Assembly: GCA_013115135.1 (NCBI GenBank)
Contig: JABANP010000510.1
Span: 1-37,572 of the forward strand
Reading direction: 5' to 3'
DNA: 37,572 nucleotides
Source of the DNA: Perkinsus olseni
Taxonomy: Eukaryota > Perkinsozoa > Perkinsida > Perkinsidae
Under the pieces are notes generated by a model. It was given only the letters and a program-made list of their open reading frames with translations, had not been told where the DNA came from and made no database searches. Below, one piece after another: positions 1-11,171 of this stretch. Both the position numbers and the translations under genes were made by a program. How positions within the stretch are numbered: position 1 is the stretch's first letter; every line of letters starts with the position of its first letter.

Positions 1-1724
1 CTCGAACATGGTGAAACTGAGACGAAATGGTGGACAGGGTGCCCGGCAGAATCTGTGGTATCTGCGGGATAGAGATTTACCAGGTTCCCATCGCCTGTGT
101 GAGGTAAGAGGTTAATATAGACAGCGGTGATATTTTCATTGGCTCTGTCTAAGACAACTGACTTGCGCCTGCCAAACGTAGAATGCTGGTTGAAGCATTG
201 ACTACAGTTCGGAGTTCCCTGCAAATCTCCGCGGCGTTACAGCGGGTTCGCTTAGGTGCGCTATGCGCATGCGTTCGACCCTTCTGCGCGGACTGTTGCG
301 ACGATTGAACTTTGCGATCCTTCTCTATTGTGTAACCATGTACGCCAGCATTTGGCAACTCGGATTTGCCACACCTATCGGTATCCAGTTGCTGATCATC
401 CTATTGGACCCCATTTGCTGAGTGATCTGCTCTCAGACAGCTGTGTTACGCTAGTGCTGGGCAGGTGCCGGTTTGATAGGTCGCAATACAGTAGGCACCG
501 TGTGGCGCTTGGGTAGGAGGGGATCCGATAAAGGTGGTGGCTAGCTTTATCGTGGACTGCCCATCTCAGGCCGCGGAAGCAGATGCGGGAACATTTGAAA
601 GCACAGTAGGTGGCTGTTGGTATGGGATAAGGCTGCCCTCAAACACAACGGTCCTCAACATGCGTCACGCATGATGCGTGCTGCCTTGCTGAGGTGTGAT
701 GTGAAGGATCGGGGTGGTGGCCTTAGCCGGGCCGTACGAGGTCCTGAAGGCTAACACCTCTGGTACCATTTACCAGCTCACCAGCATGCCTGGCACCACT
801 CTGCGGTATCTCGAGATTCTTGAGGCCCTCCTCAACTTGCGAGGTTATAGAGACCCCCCTAGGGTCATTGTCCCGCGGCCCGCGGGAAGTGACAACGAGC
901 CTGTAGTTGAAGAACGAGATTATGACGGGTTACACCCGGAAGATAGTCTACATGGTATCGAGGGGAAGAGTCCGTATGAGTCTATAGTCCAACGCCGATT
1001 CCGGCTTAGTTAGACTCTTGCTGATGTACTCACTTCGGCAGTCTTTGTAGCGTTGATATTCAGTGCACTCAGACAATTCGTCGAGAAGCTACTCTCAAGG
1101 GTACATTCGAACAGAGAGGCTTCCTTTCCTCCTGGCAGAATCTGCATACAGCGTAAGCGAGCGGTCGAGCGTGCGGGGACGAACAAGAAAGCTTTGGTTC
1201 AATACTGGGGCTTATCTTTCTATGAATATCTACGGACTCGTGCTATCCCGATCGCCCCTCTCTCCCAATCTCCTGTGCAGAAGCGAATTCACACACGAGA
1301 ACTCCTTTCAAATTCAAGTAACTGGATTGCCCCCCGCAAGGCGATTGCGCGCCGTGTGTCGAGGAAGGAGCGCATCTCTTAGAGTGTCTCGAACCGGGCT
1401 GATTAATGATGGCGACCGTATCGACGAGCAGACTGCCGAGACATGATACCGGCTTCTGCCGATCACTGCCTGCGTGGAGGAGTTCGCCACAGGAGGCCAG
1501 CTATCCACCGACCTGTGGAGAGTTTGACCTCGAGTGACCTCCGGAGTAGCCCGAGGCGGGAGTGGCAAATATCTACGTACAAAACCCCTAGTCACAGGAT
1601 ATTCGTGGTCAAGAAATCCTTGGCAAGAATTAACAACGCGAAAGTTGAAACACGGAGGATTTTCTAAAGGACAATCCTTAGTACATAACACTCCGATTAA
1701 TCGAAAGGACAGAAGAAGAGAACA
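1..1724. other. No supportable gene; possible retroelement scraps
   Basis: I find no recognisable gene here. Open frames exist on both strands but none has a domain I can name. A plus-strand frame at 714-1013 opens with AGPYEVLKANTSGTIYQL, which faintly recalls the small beta-barrel at the end of retroelement integrases, but it has no catalytic part beside it. A minus-strand frame at 149-358 has a helix-turn-helix-like stretch (NAAEICRELRTVVNAS). Near base 30 a plus-strand frame carries a CxxC pair (ICGICG) just before a GT donor, so an exon entering from the left edge is possible. The stretch between 1014 and 1724 shows nothing beyond uninformative open frames. Confidence 0.3.
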
Positions 1725-2846
1725 CTAACCACAAAGTCGTCGATGCTTGCCCTGAGTATCGGCTACTTCAGCTGACTCAGCTTTCCGCTTCACCGCAAGC
1801 TTTCCTCCTTGTGAACATATCGTCACGTGGTGCATCAATTTGGTGAATCGAGAACCGAAATTTCGACCGCACGCGCTGCAGAGCAGATCATCGCGCAGGT
1901 GAGATTCTCGGCTGAGGATCGAATGGAGGTTTCCTGAAGGACACTGGAAGTCATCACATGAGAGAAGACGCCTCCCCATAGGAGGGCGTCTCTTGCCCAA
2001 GCTCACCATCATGTTCTAAGATATCTTCGACTTGGGTGAGTTCAACGAAGAATGGAGTGGTGAAGGAGTTCCAGTGCTTCTTGTGCTTTATGCGATTACT
2101 CCTCATATCCGTGGATATAACATGAACGTGGAAAGGCTCCATACTGGGTACCGCATGGATGCCGATTTTGAACTCCAACTCTCTCAAATGCTCTTGTTTG
2201 TGTAGCTCACCAATCAACCAATCGGCGTACTTGTGAACTCGACGGAGGAATGACGGACCGAACTCCCCGGACCTGTAGAAACAATAAAGATTCACAAGAC
2301 CATCGGCTGCTGTAATCGATAGTGTGCGCGAGTTGGTACACACGGGATGATATGGGAAGTGCAGATGATTCAATTGACAAGTTATTCAGGTTCAGAGCTG
2401 CAGTCTAGAGAATAGTCTTGGGTTCACCAGTGAGTAGCTACTGTTATCAAACCTGGAAACCACAATCGTGTTACTCCTGATCACGCACATCTGCTGCGGG
2501 TAATGTGCAGAGGGGCCTGATTGGGCGGCTTACCTATCAAGCTGCTGAGGAGTCTTGATTCTTTGATCGGGTAGTATGAGCAAATGAACAGTTGATTTCG
2601 GATAGCCATCATACACCGTGGTGAACCCTTCCTCCGATTTGTGAACTATGGCATCATGGTATCGATCGGGATGGCGCAGATACTGATACAAGGCTTCCCG
2701 CCATCGGGGACCGGGGGCTACTTTCTGTATCTAGACTTCGATGGTTACACAATAGAACCCAAGAAGATGTTTCTTACCTCATCTTGACAAGTCTTGACGA
2801 GCCGCAACGAAGACATTACAACGCTTGGAGAAACACTGAGGGTCAT
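1725..2846 (-). CDS. APTX: Aprataxin-like DNA-adenylate hydrolase (HIT domain plus zinc finger)
   Basis: Spliced minus-strand gene. Exons: 2778-2846, 2534-2730, 2007-2272 and 1725-1933. Introns of 47, 261 and 73 nt all obey GT-AG and keep frame. Exon 2 carries the family motif YDGYPKSTVHLLILPD. Exon 3 carries IHAVPSMEPFHVHVISTDM, the histidine motif of HIT hydrolases, then KKHWNSFTTPFF, a hallmark of aprataxin. The last exon has a zinc finger CSACGRNFGSRF...MHHVTIC, reading C-x2-C-x12-H-x4-C. Aprataxins remove AMP from abortive DNA ligation 5' ends in the nucleus. No FHA domain is visible. The start may be the ATG at 2846 or the in-frame ATG at 2816. An AG at 2863-2864 could be a trans-splice acceptor, or a cis acceptor joining this gene to the upstream RCC1 gene. 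Confidence 0.88.
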
Positions 2847-2899
2847 CAACGCGGCAACGTTCCTGTGGGCAAGATACCAACCAAACACCGGGCCGAGCT

Positions 2900-4970
2900 T
2901 CACTCCAGCGTGAATTTGTACCGTGTCTTCGACAAAAATGCTCCCATATCGATATCACCGTCTAGACCCAAACGATCGTCGTCGGGGCAACCACACGATA
3001 GGACTGCCCCATCTTCCCGCAGGGCAATGGTATGGCTCCATCCGCACGCATGCGCAATAATAGAGCGTTGCACTAAAGTGAATTTACACACAGAATCATC
3101 CCCGAACCCCCAGCCACACTGATTCCTTCTGTTGTCACCACATGTCCATAGCCCTCCAGTGGAATCGATCGTCGCCGAATGACTCCTCCCAGCACTTATC
3201 GCTACAGCTGATTTCACAGGCAGCTTAACTGGCCGGATGTTTCCACAACCATATCCCAAGCCCAGCTGCCCCCGCTCGTTCGATCCCCATCCCCACACAT
3301 CGCCGTCTTGACAGAGCACGATCGAGTGGTTGCTCCCCAGTGCTACCGCTGTAACTTTGGGGATGCCAAATACCCTCTCGTACGTGGGAATTTTCTCACA
3401 CTCGAGCGCATGCACTCTTCCGATCCCCAGTCGTCCATGGAGATCACTTCCGGCCACCCACAGCCAGCCACGGTGATCCACTATACCGCTGTGGAAACAA
3501 CCCGCGGCCAAGTTGACGGCAATCGTCCCCTTGGGGATCGCCACCGGGGTCCAGTCGCTAACGGGCCGATTGGTTGAGACGATCGTCCCTATCAGTGGAG
3601 GCCACAGTATCAATAGACTGCGGAGAGGCAGTCATCCAGGCGAGGTGCTTACCGATCCCTAAAGCTCCGAATGGGTTCGAACCCTGGCCATAGACTCTCC
3701 CCTCAGTAGTGGCCAGGAGAGTGAAGTCCAGGCCGGCAGACACCAGTGCTACTTTGAATCTCAGCGGCACCTTATCAAGTCGACCGACTCGATTGTACCT
3801 GTTAGAAGCGAAACCTTACAATTGGAGGATAACATACGGTCTCCTGTGATGACTATAAAGAGTATGAGAATGCGAGCAGTCTACCTTGGTCCCCATTGAA
3901 GACCTGTGTCCCTACCATGCTGATGGATCCTCCGCTTCAATTCCTGCGATTGAAGCATCAGAAGGAGTCTGGCCGCACATGTAGAGAGACCCGTCGGTCA
4001 ACAGGACAGCAGTCTGACCGTATCTTGGGATAGCGATGCCGTCCCCGAGAACAGGCATACCATCTCACCCGCATGAAACGGTAACGATTTCCTCCAACTG
4101 AGTATTTCCCACACCGCCTAGCTGGCCGAGACTGTTGCTTCCGAAAAGGGAGACATTTCCCGGGTAGCTGGTGAGGACTGCTGAGTGGGCACCTCCCGCT
4201 GCTACTATAGATGAGGTATCTACGCATACTTCACATGTTGTGGAAGGCCATCGGCCGAGACGCCGCTCCTCAAAGCAAACTCACCTAATAGATGCTTCCC
4301 AACATACCGCAATCGTGACCTTTTCACTCTCCGTGCCAGCCACTTTGGGAAGGATTGGGCCAAGCACGTCGAGTTCTGGGAGGCTGACGTTCCTAGGCAG
4401 TCGGTGCTGCCTGAGGCAGGGGCAAAGCCTCCCCTTGCCCGGGTATAGCCCGATAGCTGGTCATGAGGGTTACCCAGTGCTGCCCTTATGACTTCAGAAA
4501 CCGCGGCCAGTAGTGCAGTCGATGAGAATGCTAGAGGTATAACCTGCAGAGCATAGGACTGGCCCGTGAGTGGTCGCGCAACTCAAAATGTTGACGCTCG
4601 GGGATGATTGTGGACGGTCCGATAGATGTCACCTCTATCGGTTGGAGGAACTCGAGGACAACTACGTTGAGGGCTGAATGGGGGCCAAGCACTTCGAGCC
4701 CGGCCATCAATGAAGAGAAGTCAACTGTACTCGGAAAGTCAACCGAGACCACCGATGGCGGTGTGGGTGGTCGACTTCCCGGGGTCGGTTTGCCAAACCG
4801 GTTCCGAGTCAGCCGCCCCCCACTGAAGTCAGCTTCGTCTACTACCTAGTTGCCCCGGGCGGGAAGCGATCAATCATCCTAACCATCAAGTGACGGATGT
4901 GCTCATTCCCATTGGCTATACATACTAAAGGAAGGCGGCGACCGAAAGCTTGAGGCTGCTTAATATTGGA

Positions 4971-5002
<32 letters not shown>

Positions 5003-5006
5003 GCAT
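2900..5006 (-). CDS. RCC1-repeat (seven-bladed propeller type) protein
   Basis: Seven exons join in frame: 4884-5006, 4633-4845, 4285-4543, 4069-4204, 3916-4023, 3653-3798 and 2900-3588, for about 557 residues. Introns are 38, 89, 80, 45, 117 and 64 nt. The N-terminal third has no recognised domain and includes a Pro-rich stretch (PTPGSRPPTPPS). The C-terminal two thirds hold RCC1 repeats: SLFGSNSLGQLG, YGQGSNPFGALG, WGWGSNERGQLGLG and WTCGDNRRNQCGWG. The family makes beta-propellers acting as Ran exchange factors or as generic protein-binding modules; which applies here cannot be told. The first ATG lies one base after the TAG stop of the next minus-strand gene. The stop at 2900-2902 lies 54 bases before aprataxin. 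A GT at 2921-2920 could instead splice the frame into aprataxin. Confidence 0.8.
4971..5000 (+). repeat. (CAT)10 trinucleotide microsatellite at an N-terminus
   Basis: Ten perfect CAT units, then CAG CAT. Read on the minus strand this is a run of in-frame ATG codons at the start of the RCC1-repeat gene. Either the protein begins with polymethionine, or the run is 5' leader and the last ATG (4971-4973) is used. Confidence 0.95.
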
Positions 5007-5007
5007 G

Positions 5008-5945
5008 CTATCGGAGCGGTCTCATTGCTCTATACCACAGTTGTGCTGTATTGTTGTTGGGGTATATGAACCGGAAGAGACCATCAACAGGGGTCTCGAT
5101 GTCCACTGAATTGCTACCTGAGTTACTATCCAGCCCAGGAACGACTACTGAGTCTCACCGATGTACATAACCTTGAGGTCCTCCTTGAGGACCTGTAGTA
5201 AGGGTCTGCTCAGATCATTGGCGTATATCCTCAACATCCTGTTCTGGCCAACAGCGACAATCCGAGGCTCGGGTGGGGTGGCCTGTCCAGCATGGTGCGA
5301 GTAGTCCCTCACAAGCTTCGATGACTAACCGTGTACGGATGCAGTGTATAGCGGAAGGACGTAGTTCAACACCAATCATTGGCTTGATCGACTGGAAAGT
5401 ATCGATATCCCGATTCACCGGCCCCATCTTCGATTCATGTAGCACGCAACTTGCGTGGCGCAAGACTCCAAGATATGCCACAGATGGTCAGTGAGCACTG
5501 GTCACTCGATCGAACAGCATCTAAGAGAGCTCACCTCATCTCCGTCCCGCCCACGGAGCAGCCTGACCCTAACCAGGCCAATAACTATGCTTTCAGTAGC
5601 GATGTTGGCCAATGAATGATACTTCTCCTCGGCCGCCTGATACTTCGAGTGGGCGATTGCTGACGCTTCTTCGTGATCTGATGTTGGGGGGTCCCCACAC
5701 CAACTAGATAACGTGACGCGGGGGGTCCCTTCCCCACGTAGGGAAGGTCTAGATGCCAAGGACCAGTGAATGAGCCTTCCCTCCCGGAGGAGGGAAGGCG
5801 CATAACCTCGTAGGTTACCAGCGTCCGCGTTAGCGGATAAACAAGTGGTCTATCTATGCTATAACCGATCCGGAAAGATGCAAGTGCACCTTTCGTGTGC
5901 AATCGTACAGCACGTGCCCCTGTTGTCCCTCCCACGCAAGCAGGC
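5008..5945 (-). CDS. Unrecognised protein with beta-propeller-like C-terminus
   Basis: Not recognised. The 3' exons are clear: 5159-5307 and 5008-5117, joined over a 41-nt intron. They give PEPRIVAVGQNRMLRIYAND, which resembles a WD40-type blade, and end in a Trp- and Arg-containing tail before TAG at 5008-5010. Upstream, one frame (to 5330) runs MIGVELRPSAIHCIRTR. Another block (5701 down to about 5535) gives a charged helix, HSKYQAAEEKYHSLANIATES, and the most 5' block runs up to about 5935. Two of the joins need introns of only 22 nt (5308-5329) and 23 nt (5678-5700). One join near 5480-5535 I could not solve. The start is unknown, and it may be the 3' part of the coiled-coil gene upstream. 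Confidence 0.45.
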
Positions 5946-6192
5946 TAGTCTCCAGAGCATCATGCTGTCGAGGCGCCAGGCGCTCGATAACGGCTCGAGC
6001 AGACTGACGTCAGTTGCCCGACGCCCTCATTTTCTCAGCCGAGGTCTTTGAGATGTAACTTGCGTTTGGCTAACCGCGAGGGCCATTAGTAGCATCGCCT
6101 TCGGCCTCGACATAGTGTGCCGTCGTGAGGTACCGTCCACTTCATTGAGGCCAGTGGGATGCAGCGTTGCCCCATCTCGGAGGCCAGAGGTT

Positions 6193-8402
6193 CTAATACA
6201 CTCCAAGTATATCCTCACGTTTCTCGAGAATCTTCCGTCGCTCATCGCTCGTAGCGTTCAACTCCCATTCTTTTCTGTTGCTCCTCAGCTGCCGTTCTGC
6301 TATGTCTCGAGCCATTTTCTCGCGTTCCAGCTGAGTCGAATAGTTCTCTACGAAGGGAAACTTGTCCTATTAGACGCAAGAGTGTCCACTGACCAGCCTT
6401 TGCCTTCATGGCGTCAAGGTGTTCACGCAGCTGGGCATTCTCCACATAAACTTTGCAGCTCGTAGCGTGGACCTGACGCCGATGCACTCGTGTGCATCGC
6501 GAAGAGCCTCGCCCTCTTCTCTACGAGGAATCCCAACTCGGAAACCATCATATCCGCCCGGGCCGCTGAGATTGCTTGACAGAATGATGTTTGTTACGAA
6601 GAAGAGGGATCAGCACGAGGCATACGACTGAATTTGATTCAAACGATTGGTATTGCCTCTTCCAGTGTCGCTTGTAATTCACTTTGAGGTAACAATCGCG
6701 GGCCGTGTAGCTCTGTCGCTCTCAGTTCTTGCCTCAGCTCCTCGTTATCCTTCTCTGAGACTTCAAGCCGCTTCTCGAGGTCTCCGACTCTACCCTAAGA
6801 AGGGGACGTGATGTTATGTTGCCCAACGTTTAGGGCTCCTGCTGTCGATGACATCAAAATCTTTCAACATCGTTGCAGAGCCACAAGCCCACTCTCAGAT
6901 CTTCTTTCATTTTCTCGTCGACTTCCGACTTGACACGTAGCTGGCGGAGTTCTCTCGCCCCCTTCATCACTTCATCATTAGGGTTTCCGCCGGTCAAATA
7001 CCTAATAATCACCACCCACTGACAAGCGCTTTGGATGCCGCTCGGCTGAACATTGGAGCGAGCGAAAGCCGTCCGCCTAAGAAGAGTGCAAGCCTGATTA
7101 AAGAGCCCAGGCACTAATAACGATCCACGGGGAGGCCGGCAGTATCTGTGTGGGTGGCAGCGAGGTAGACTCGTCGGCTGCCCTCGGGTCAGTAACTCGC
7201 TGGCGTACCATTGCTGTCTAGTTCGCTCATCTCTCAAGTCATCCACATGCGTCTTCAGTATCGTGTCATTCTGTATTTGCACTTCCCGCAATCTAGCAGA
7301 CAACGACGTAACCGATTCTTCCTGAAATGTTAGATGGTTATTCTCTGCCACGATTAATGCATGCAGGAAAACCATACATGTACTTGGGACGATTGATCAG
7401 GACAATTATCTCATAGTCTCACGAGCTTTGAGCAGCGAATTTTCAGCTCTTCCTTTTCCGTAGCGAGCGCTTGGACATCTCCGTTGGGAGCCACTTTGAC
7501 TTGGGTCTTGAGGCTGCATCCAGGATTAAAGGCTTCGCATTTTCAGCAATGACTTCCCAGAACCTCACCTCTCGATTTGTTGTAAGAGTTTAGCACGGTC
7601 AACATTGACGTTGTCACTTTTCCATCTTTCGAAACTTCCAATCTCATTTTCGGCCCGTTTCAGTTTCGCTCGGCACTCGCGCAGCTCCTTTTCCGCATTC
7701 TCTGAGCGCTTGGAATGACATCCCATGAGCCTGCGTGGCTGGGCTCCAATTACAGCTGAGCCAGGTGGCGTACACGAATCAAATCTCTGGAGGGAGGGTC
7801 GAGCAACATCACAACGAGCGAACGCAAATGGTAACCGCTATCATCAGTTCATTCTCAAAAGTCATCACTACAATTTTGAACGACAGGTCGACTCATCGAC
7901 GGCAAACTCCATTTCCAACTGAGCTCGTTAGAGAGAATCTCATTGCCAGACCGCGAAGCTCACCTTGCTTGTCGACGGATGATTTGAGTTCTTCCTCGTA
8001 ACGCCGCGAGAGCTGCCACGATTTCTCCAATTTCTCTTGCTGTGTAGCTAATGAGCTACGTAACTTGCTAGATTCTGTCTTGGCCACAGAAAGCCACTCC
8101 GACAGCTGAAAGACACTGTCGTGGCCTCTCAGCGTTACCCGTTCACACTTCGACAGAATCGAGGGGCCGAATCCAAGCTCAAGGAAACTTCGGCGTCCGA
8201 TCAAGTGCGAGTTCACTCAACAGCAGTGATCGCATGAAGGAATAGGACTTCCACACACCTGATGCCTCTCCTCGGCCTCTCTTAGGAGCTGCTCTCTCAG
8301 GCTCTCCACAGGGTCACTCAGCTGTTGCTGCTGTCCAACATTAAGGGTGACAGGTCCCCGTAGGGAGTGAGTGGGAGTAAGTGATGAGCGGGAGGCAGCC
8401 AT
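6193..8402 (-). CDS. Multi-exon coiled-coil protein
   Basis: Starts at ATG 8402 (MAASRSSLTPTHSLRGP). Clear exons: 8259-8402, 7964-8105, 7569-7701, 7423-7513 and one starting at 7321; all junctions are GT-AG and keep frame (introns 153, 262, 55 and 101 nt). Later exons are visible near 6794-6639 (DLEKRLEVSEKDNEELRQEL) and 6500-6193 (ENAQLREHLDAMKAKA, then LEREKMARDIAERQLRSNRK). Nearly the whole product is heptad-like and rich in Glu, Lys, Arg and Leu, so a rod-shaped scaffold or cytoskeletal protein is likely. No further domain is visible. The stretch 6850-7200 is open but looks non-helical and may contain an unrecognised intron. Ending at TAG 6193-6195 assumes the last GT (6217-6218) is not used. 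Confidence 0.6.
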
Positions 8403-8911
8403 TCATACAGACCCTTCAATATGGGAAAATCAGTTTCCCGAAATTTCCCGCAGTTGTCAAAGCGGCCAGCGTCGAAACTCAGAGGCTGTCGACATTGCTG
8501 GCCCCACGAGTACAACGTCTTACTCGGCAACCCGGACTACGCAATCTACCTCTCAGGGTAACGCGTACCTCCCACTGAAACAAACCACAGATCAAGATTC
8601 GCGTCCTAGTCGGTTGGGCTCTAAGGTAATTGGAGATCCGCGTAGGCCGAGACTGGAACCTGTGGCGCGCGCAAGATGGGATCTTGGACTGCACCTTGCA
8701 CGAGGTCGTGTTTCCAGTCCGATTGGGGGTTTGAGCTTGTATTGAGATATGTTGCCAGAGGCCTCACCCTTCGAACCCTGCTCAGTTGCTGGATCCGTAT
8801 TTATCTGGTGTCTAGTATTTATACCGTACTCGAATATGGCAACTATCTAGCTGCTATTTTCGGTCATGCAAGCTCGCGTCTCCAAACCTAGCTTCTCCCC
8901 TTATTAGTATC

Positions 8912-9541
8912 ATGAGACTCTTCGCGTTGCTGTGCTTCACCCGTCTGGCTTCGTCATCCGAAAAGCAACCGGTCAGCGCAACTGAGCTCATCTACAGGAT
9001 GGCCGGCAAAAAAGAAAGTTGGTTCGATGGTGCTGTTACCGGCAAGAGGCCTACATTTGTTGCCCTTGATCCTAGGGCACCCGAGAATGAGGTGAGCATG
9101 ACTGGTGTCGCTCGAACTAACAGCTACCCAGCTTCACTTGATAGTGTATGCTTATTCATTCTCAAGCGCGACTCTCCTTTCAGGAATGCATCGGGTACAT
9201 CAGTATCAGAATGCCTTCCGGCTCGAGATACTAGGAAACAGCGGGAGCAGAAGGCCCCTGTCCCAGAAGAGGGAGAGTCTTCTGCCAAGATAGTACACTT
9301 ATACGTGAGAGAGGACTGGCGTGGGCGGAGAGTTGCGACCAATCTGCTCCGTCGACTAGTGGAACACGTAGGAACACCGAGGGACCCTTGAAAGTGATAG
9401 TGCGTTATTTTACAGATCGGGCAGCAGAAGTCACCGAGCATCGTAGCCACTTGTGCAGCAGTCGATTCACGTAACGGACATGCAGTGAAGGCTTACACGA
9501 ATGCTGGATTTATACTCTCGACAAGTGAGTGCACTCACTGA
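8912..9541 (+). CDS. GNAT-family N-acetyltransferase, possibly secretory
   Basis: Four exons: 8912-9091, 9184-9194, 9235-9367 and 9416-9541, giving about 149 residues. The fold's acetyl-CoA loop region reads HLYVREDWRGRRVATNLL, followed in the last exon by the typical end AVKAYTNAGF. In the usual R-G-x-G-x-G/A loop the middle glycine is Arg here, so activity is uncertain. The N-terminus MRLFALLCFTRLASSSEKQP looks like a signal peptide, which is odd for this mostly cytosolic family. Exon 2 is only 11 nt. Without it the strand before the loop would be lost, and an alternative is that 9184-9230 is all coding with a frame break. Substrate cannot be predicted. The stop overlaps the 3' end of the convergent gene. 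Confidence 0.7.
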
Positions 9542-10925
9542 GGGAAGCCCTCGACGGGTCCACAGAATGTACTCCCTGCCCGACTGTTGTCCTCCTCATG
9601 CAGTTTGAAGAGTCCTATGTTGTGTCTCAATATAGCCCATTGAGACAGGCACTGTAGAGCTCTATCGAGGTGTATCGCTTTTCCAGCGTGATATTCAGGT
9701 GACTGGCTTGCGGACACTTATTGTTACTTCCATCACCAGGAGACGGCCAGCCTTGCGGAATGATACTCATCTGGGCACTTCAGAATTATATGCATTCATG
9801 ACTACACCGCTACACATGGTTACCTCAGCACGCTTGCGTTGTGAGTTCTAGACGGGTACTTCGCAGAAGCAACTTCTGTTATAGCTGTGCAGCACGGAAA
9901 CCTAGTTGAAGGATCCTAGTACTCGTGATTCACGACATCTCAAGGACAGCCCCATAGACAATGGCGGGAGCGAGGCCATAAGAGGGTATCGTGTGCAGGG
10001 GACTAGCATTGGTAGAGCGCTCCCCCTGGCGGCCGGGGAAATTGAACAATTAAACAGTGGTATCGCTCTTACCTTCCGTGACCAAGTGCATCACGTCGAA
10101 AGATTGCACTAAGAGCAAGAAACTCAATTAACCCAATACTTCAGGTTGGATTAGAGAAAAGAATCATTAAAATGATCGCCAATGCCCACCCGCTCACATA
10201 GAAGGCTGGTCGCCAGAAAGTAATCAGACAGTTTAGCCTTTTGCTCCAGATACACAAGACTCAATTCTCGCTCGAAATCCGAGACGTCCGGCGGTGAGGA
10301 CGACGAGCTGCTGCTGTTGCTCTCACCTGAAGAAGTGTCTCATGGTGCTACTCAGTTAAGGATAGGTTGGCCACCTGCCGCATCAGCCGCAAGCCATCGT
10401 GAGCACAGTCCACTGGTCTCAACGAAGTGTCCTTCCTTTACTAGGCTCATTACACTAACCAGCGCCATCAGATCTGCACGAGTGGTGGCCTGCAAAATGA
10501 CGTGAGTGCTGAATTGGCGAAAACTCCTCGGAGAGCTGAATGATGTTGGAGGTGTAGGCAGGTAAGACTACGGTTACAATGATGCCTAGTACACTGATCC
10601 TGAAGGCCTGTCGATAGTGCTAGAACAGACAGCTGGACCCCTAGCCCTAGTCCTCTTACGTTCTTCTCTAGAACCGCTGTCCAGCGATCTTCCACACATA
10701 CGTCGACATGTTGGGCCAGCTTCGGAGCAGCCATACTCACAACAGATAAGCATTCTTTGAAGCACTTGCTGCACATATCTCGAAAACTCACCTAACGAGC
10801 GGTCGGTGTCGATAATAAGAGAAAATACGCACTATGCATTATGTTCTTACCAATTGTAGAGCATCACACACCGCTGCTGCCACCCCACTGTGCTGCCTGG
10901 CAGCACCAGCAGCTCCTCCGAGCAT
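9535..10925 (-). CDS. Unrecognised protein with N-terminal Cys motif
   Basis: Not recognised. Start ATG 10925. Exons 10851-10925, 10660-10791, 10375-10489, 10198-10326 and 10073-10108 join in frame over introns of 59, 170, 48 and 89 nt. The first two give AVCDALQLVSFRDMCSKCFKEC, with a CxxC and a CxxxC that faintly recall small Tim chaperones, but the matching second CxxxC is absent. Exon 4 begins with a run of Ser and continues as an acidic helix (DVSDFERELSLVYLEQKAK). The final exon is probably 9535-9717 (HAGKAIHLDRALQCLSQWAI), ending at TGA 9535-9537; exons between 9720 and 10072 were not resolved. It is convergent with the GNAT gene and overlaps its stop. Confidence 0.5.
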
Positions 10926-11171
10926 GCCGGCGTTCCGGGGCGTTTGAGAGCCTCTAGGGGGTAAAACTAGAGAGAAAAGAGGATAGACAAGCTGCTCATG
11001 GTGTAGGGTAGTAGATTAATACTCGGAGACATCGGATAGCCGCCTCCCTGTGCACTCTGAGCCATAGACTGTGGCAATGAGGTGTCCAGAGCCAGCCGTG
11101 CCGAGCTTCCGACCAGCGAGCAAAGTGACCTGCTCAGTACTACTGTCGCACCTCTCCGATGCGATTCGAGG

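Noticed and set aside
714..1013. Integrase C-terminal domain of an LTR element
   Set aside because: Only a short resemblance (GPYEVL...IYQL) with no integrase core or other pol parts next to it.
3673..3684. GGGTTCGAACCC, like a tRNA T-arm
   Set aside because: It lies inside a well-supported RCC1 exon (GSNPFGALG), and no acceptor, D or anticodon arms fit around it.
7725..8001. Plus-strand frames of 65-88 codons
   Set aside because: They overlap exons and introns of the minus-strand coiled-coil gene and have no domain.
10660..10791. Small Tim chaperone (twin CxxxC)
   Set aside because: Only one CxxxC is present; the second position has Arg where Cys is required, and the gene continues far beyond a small Tim length.
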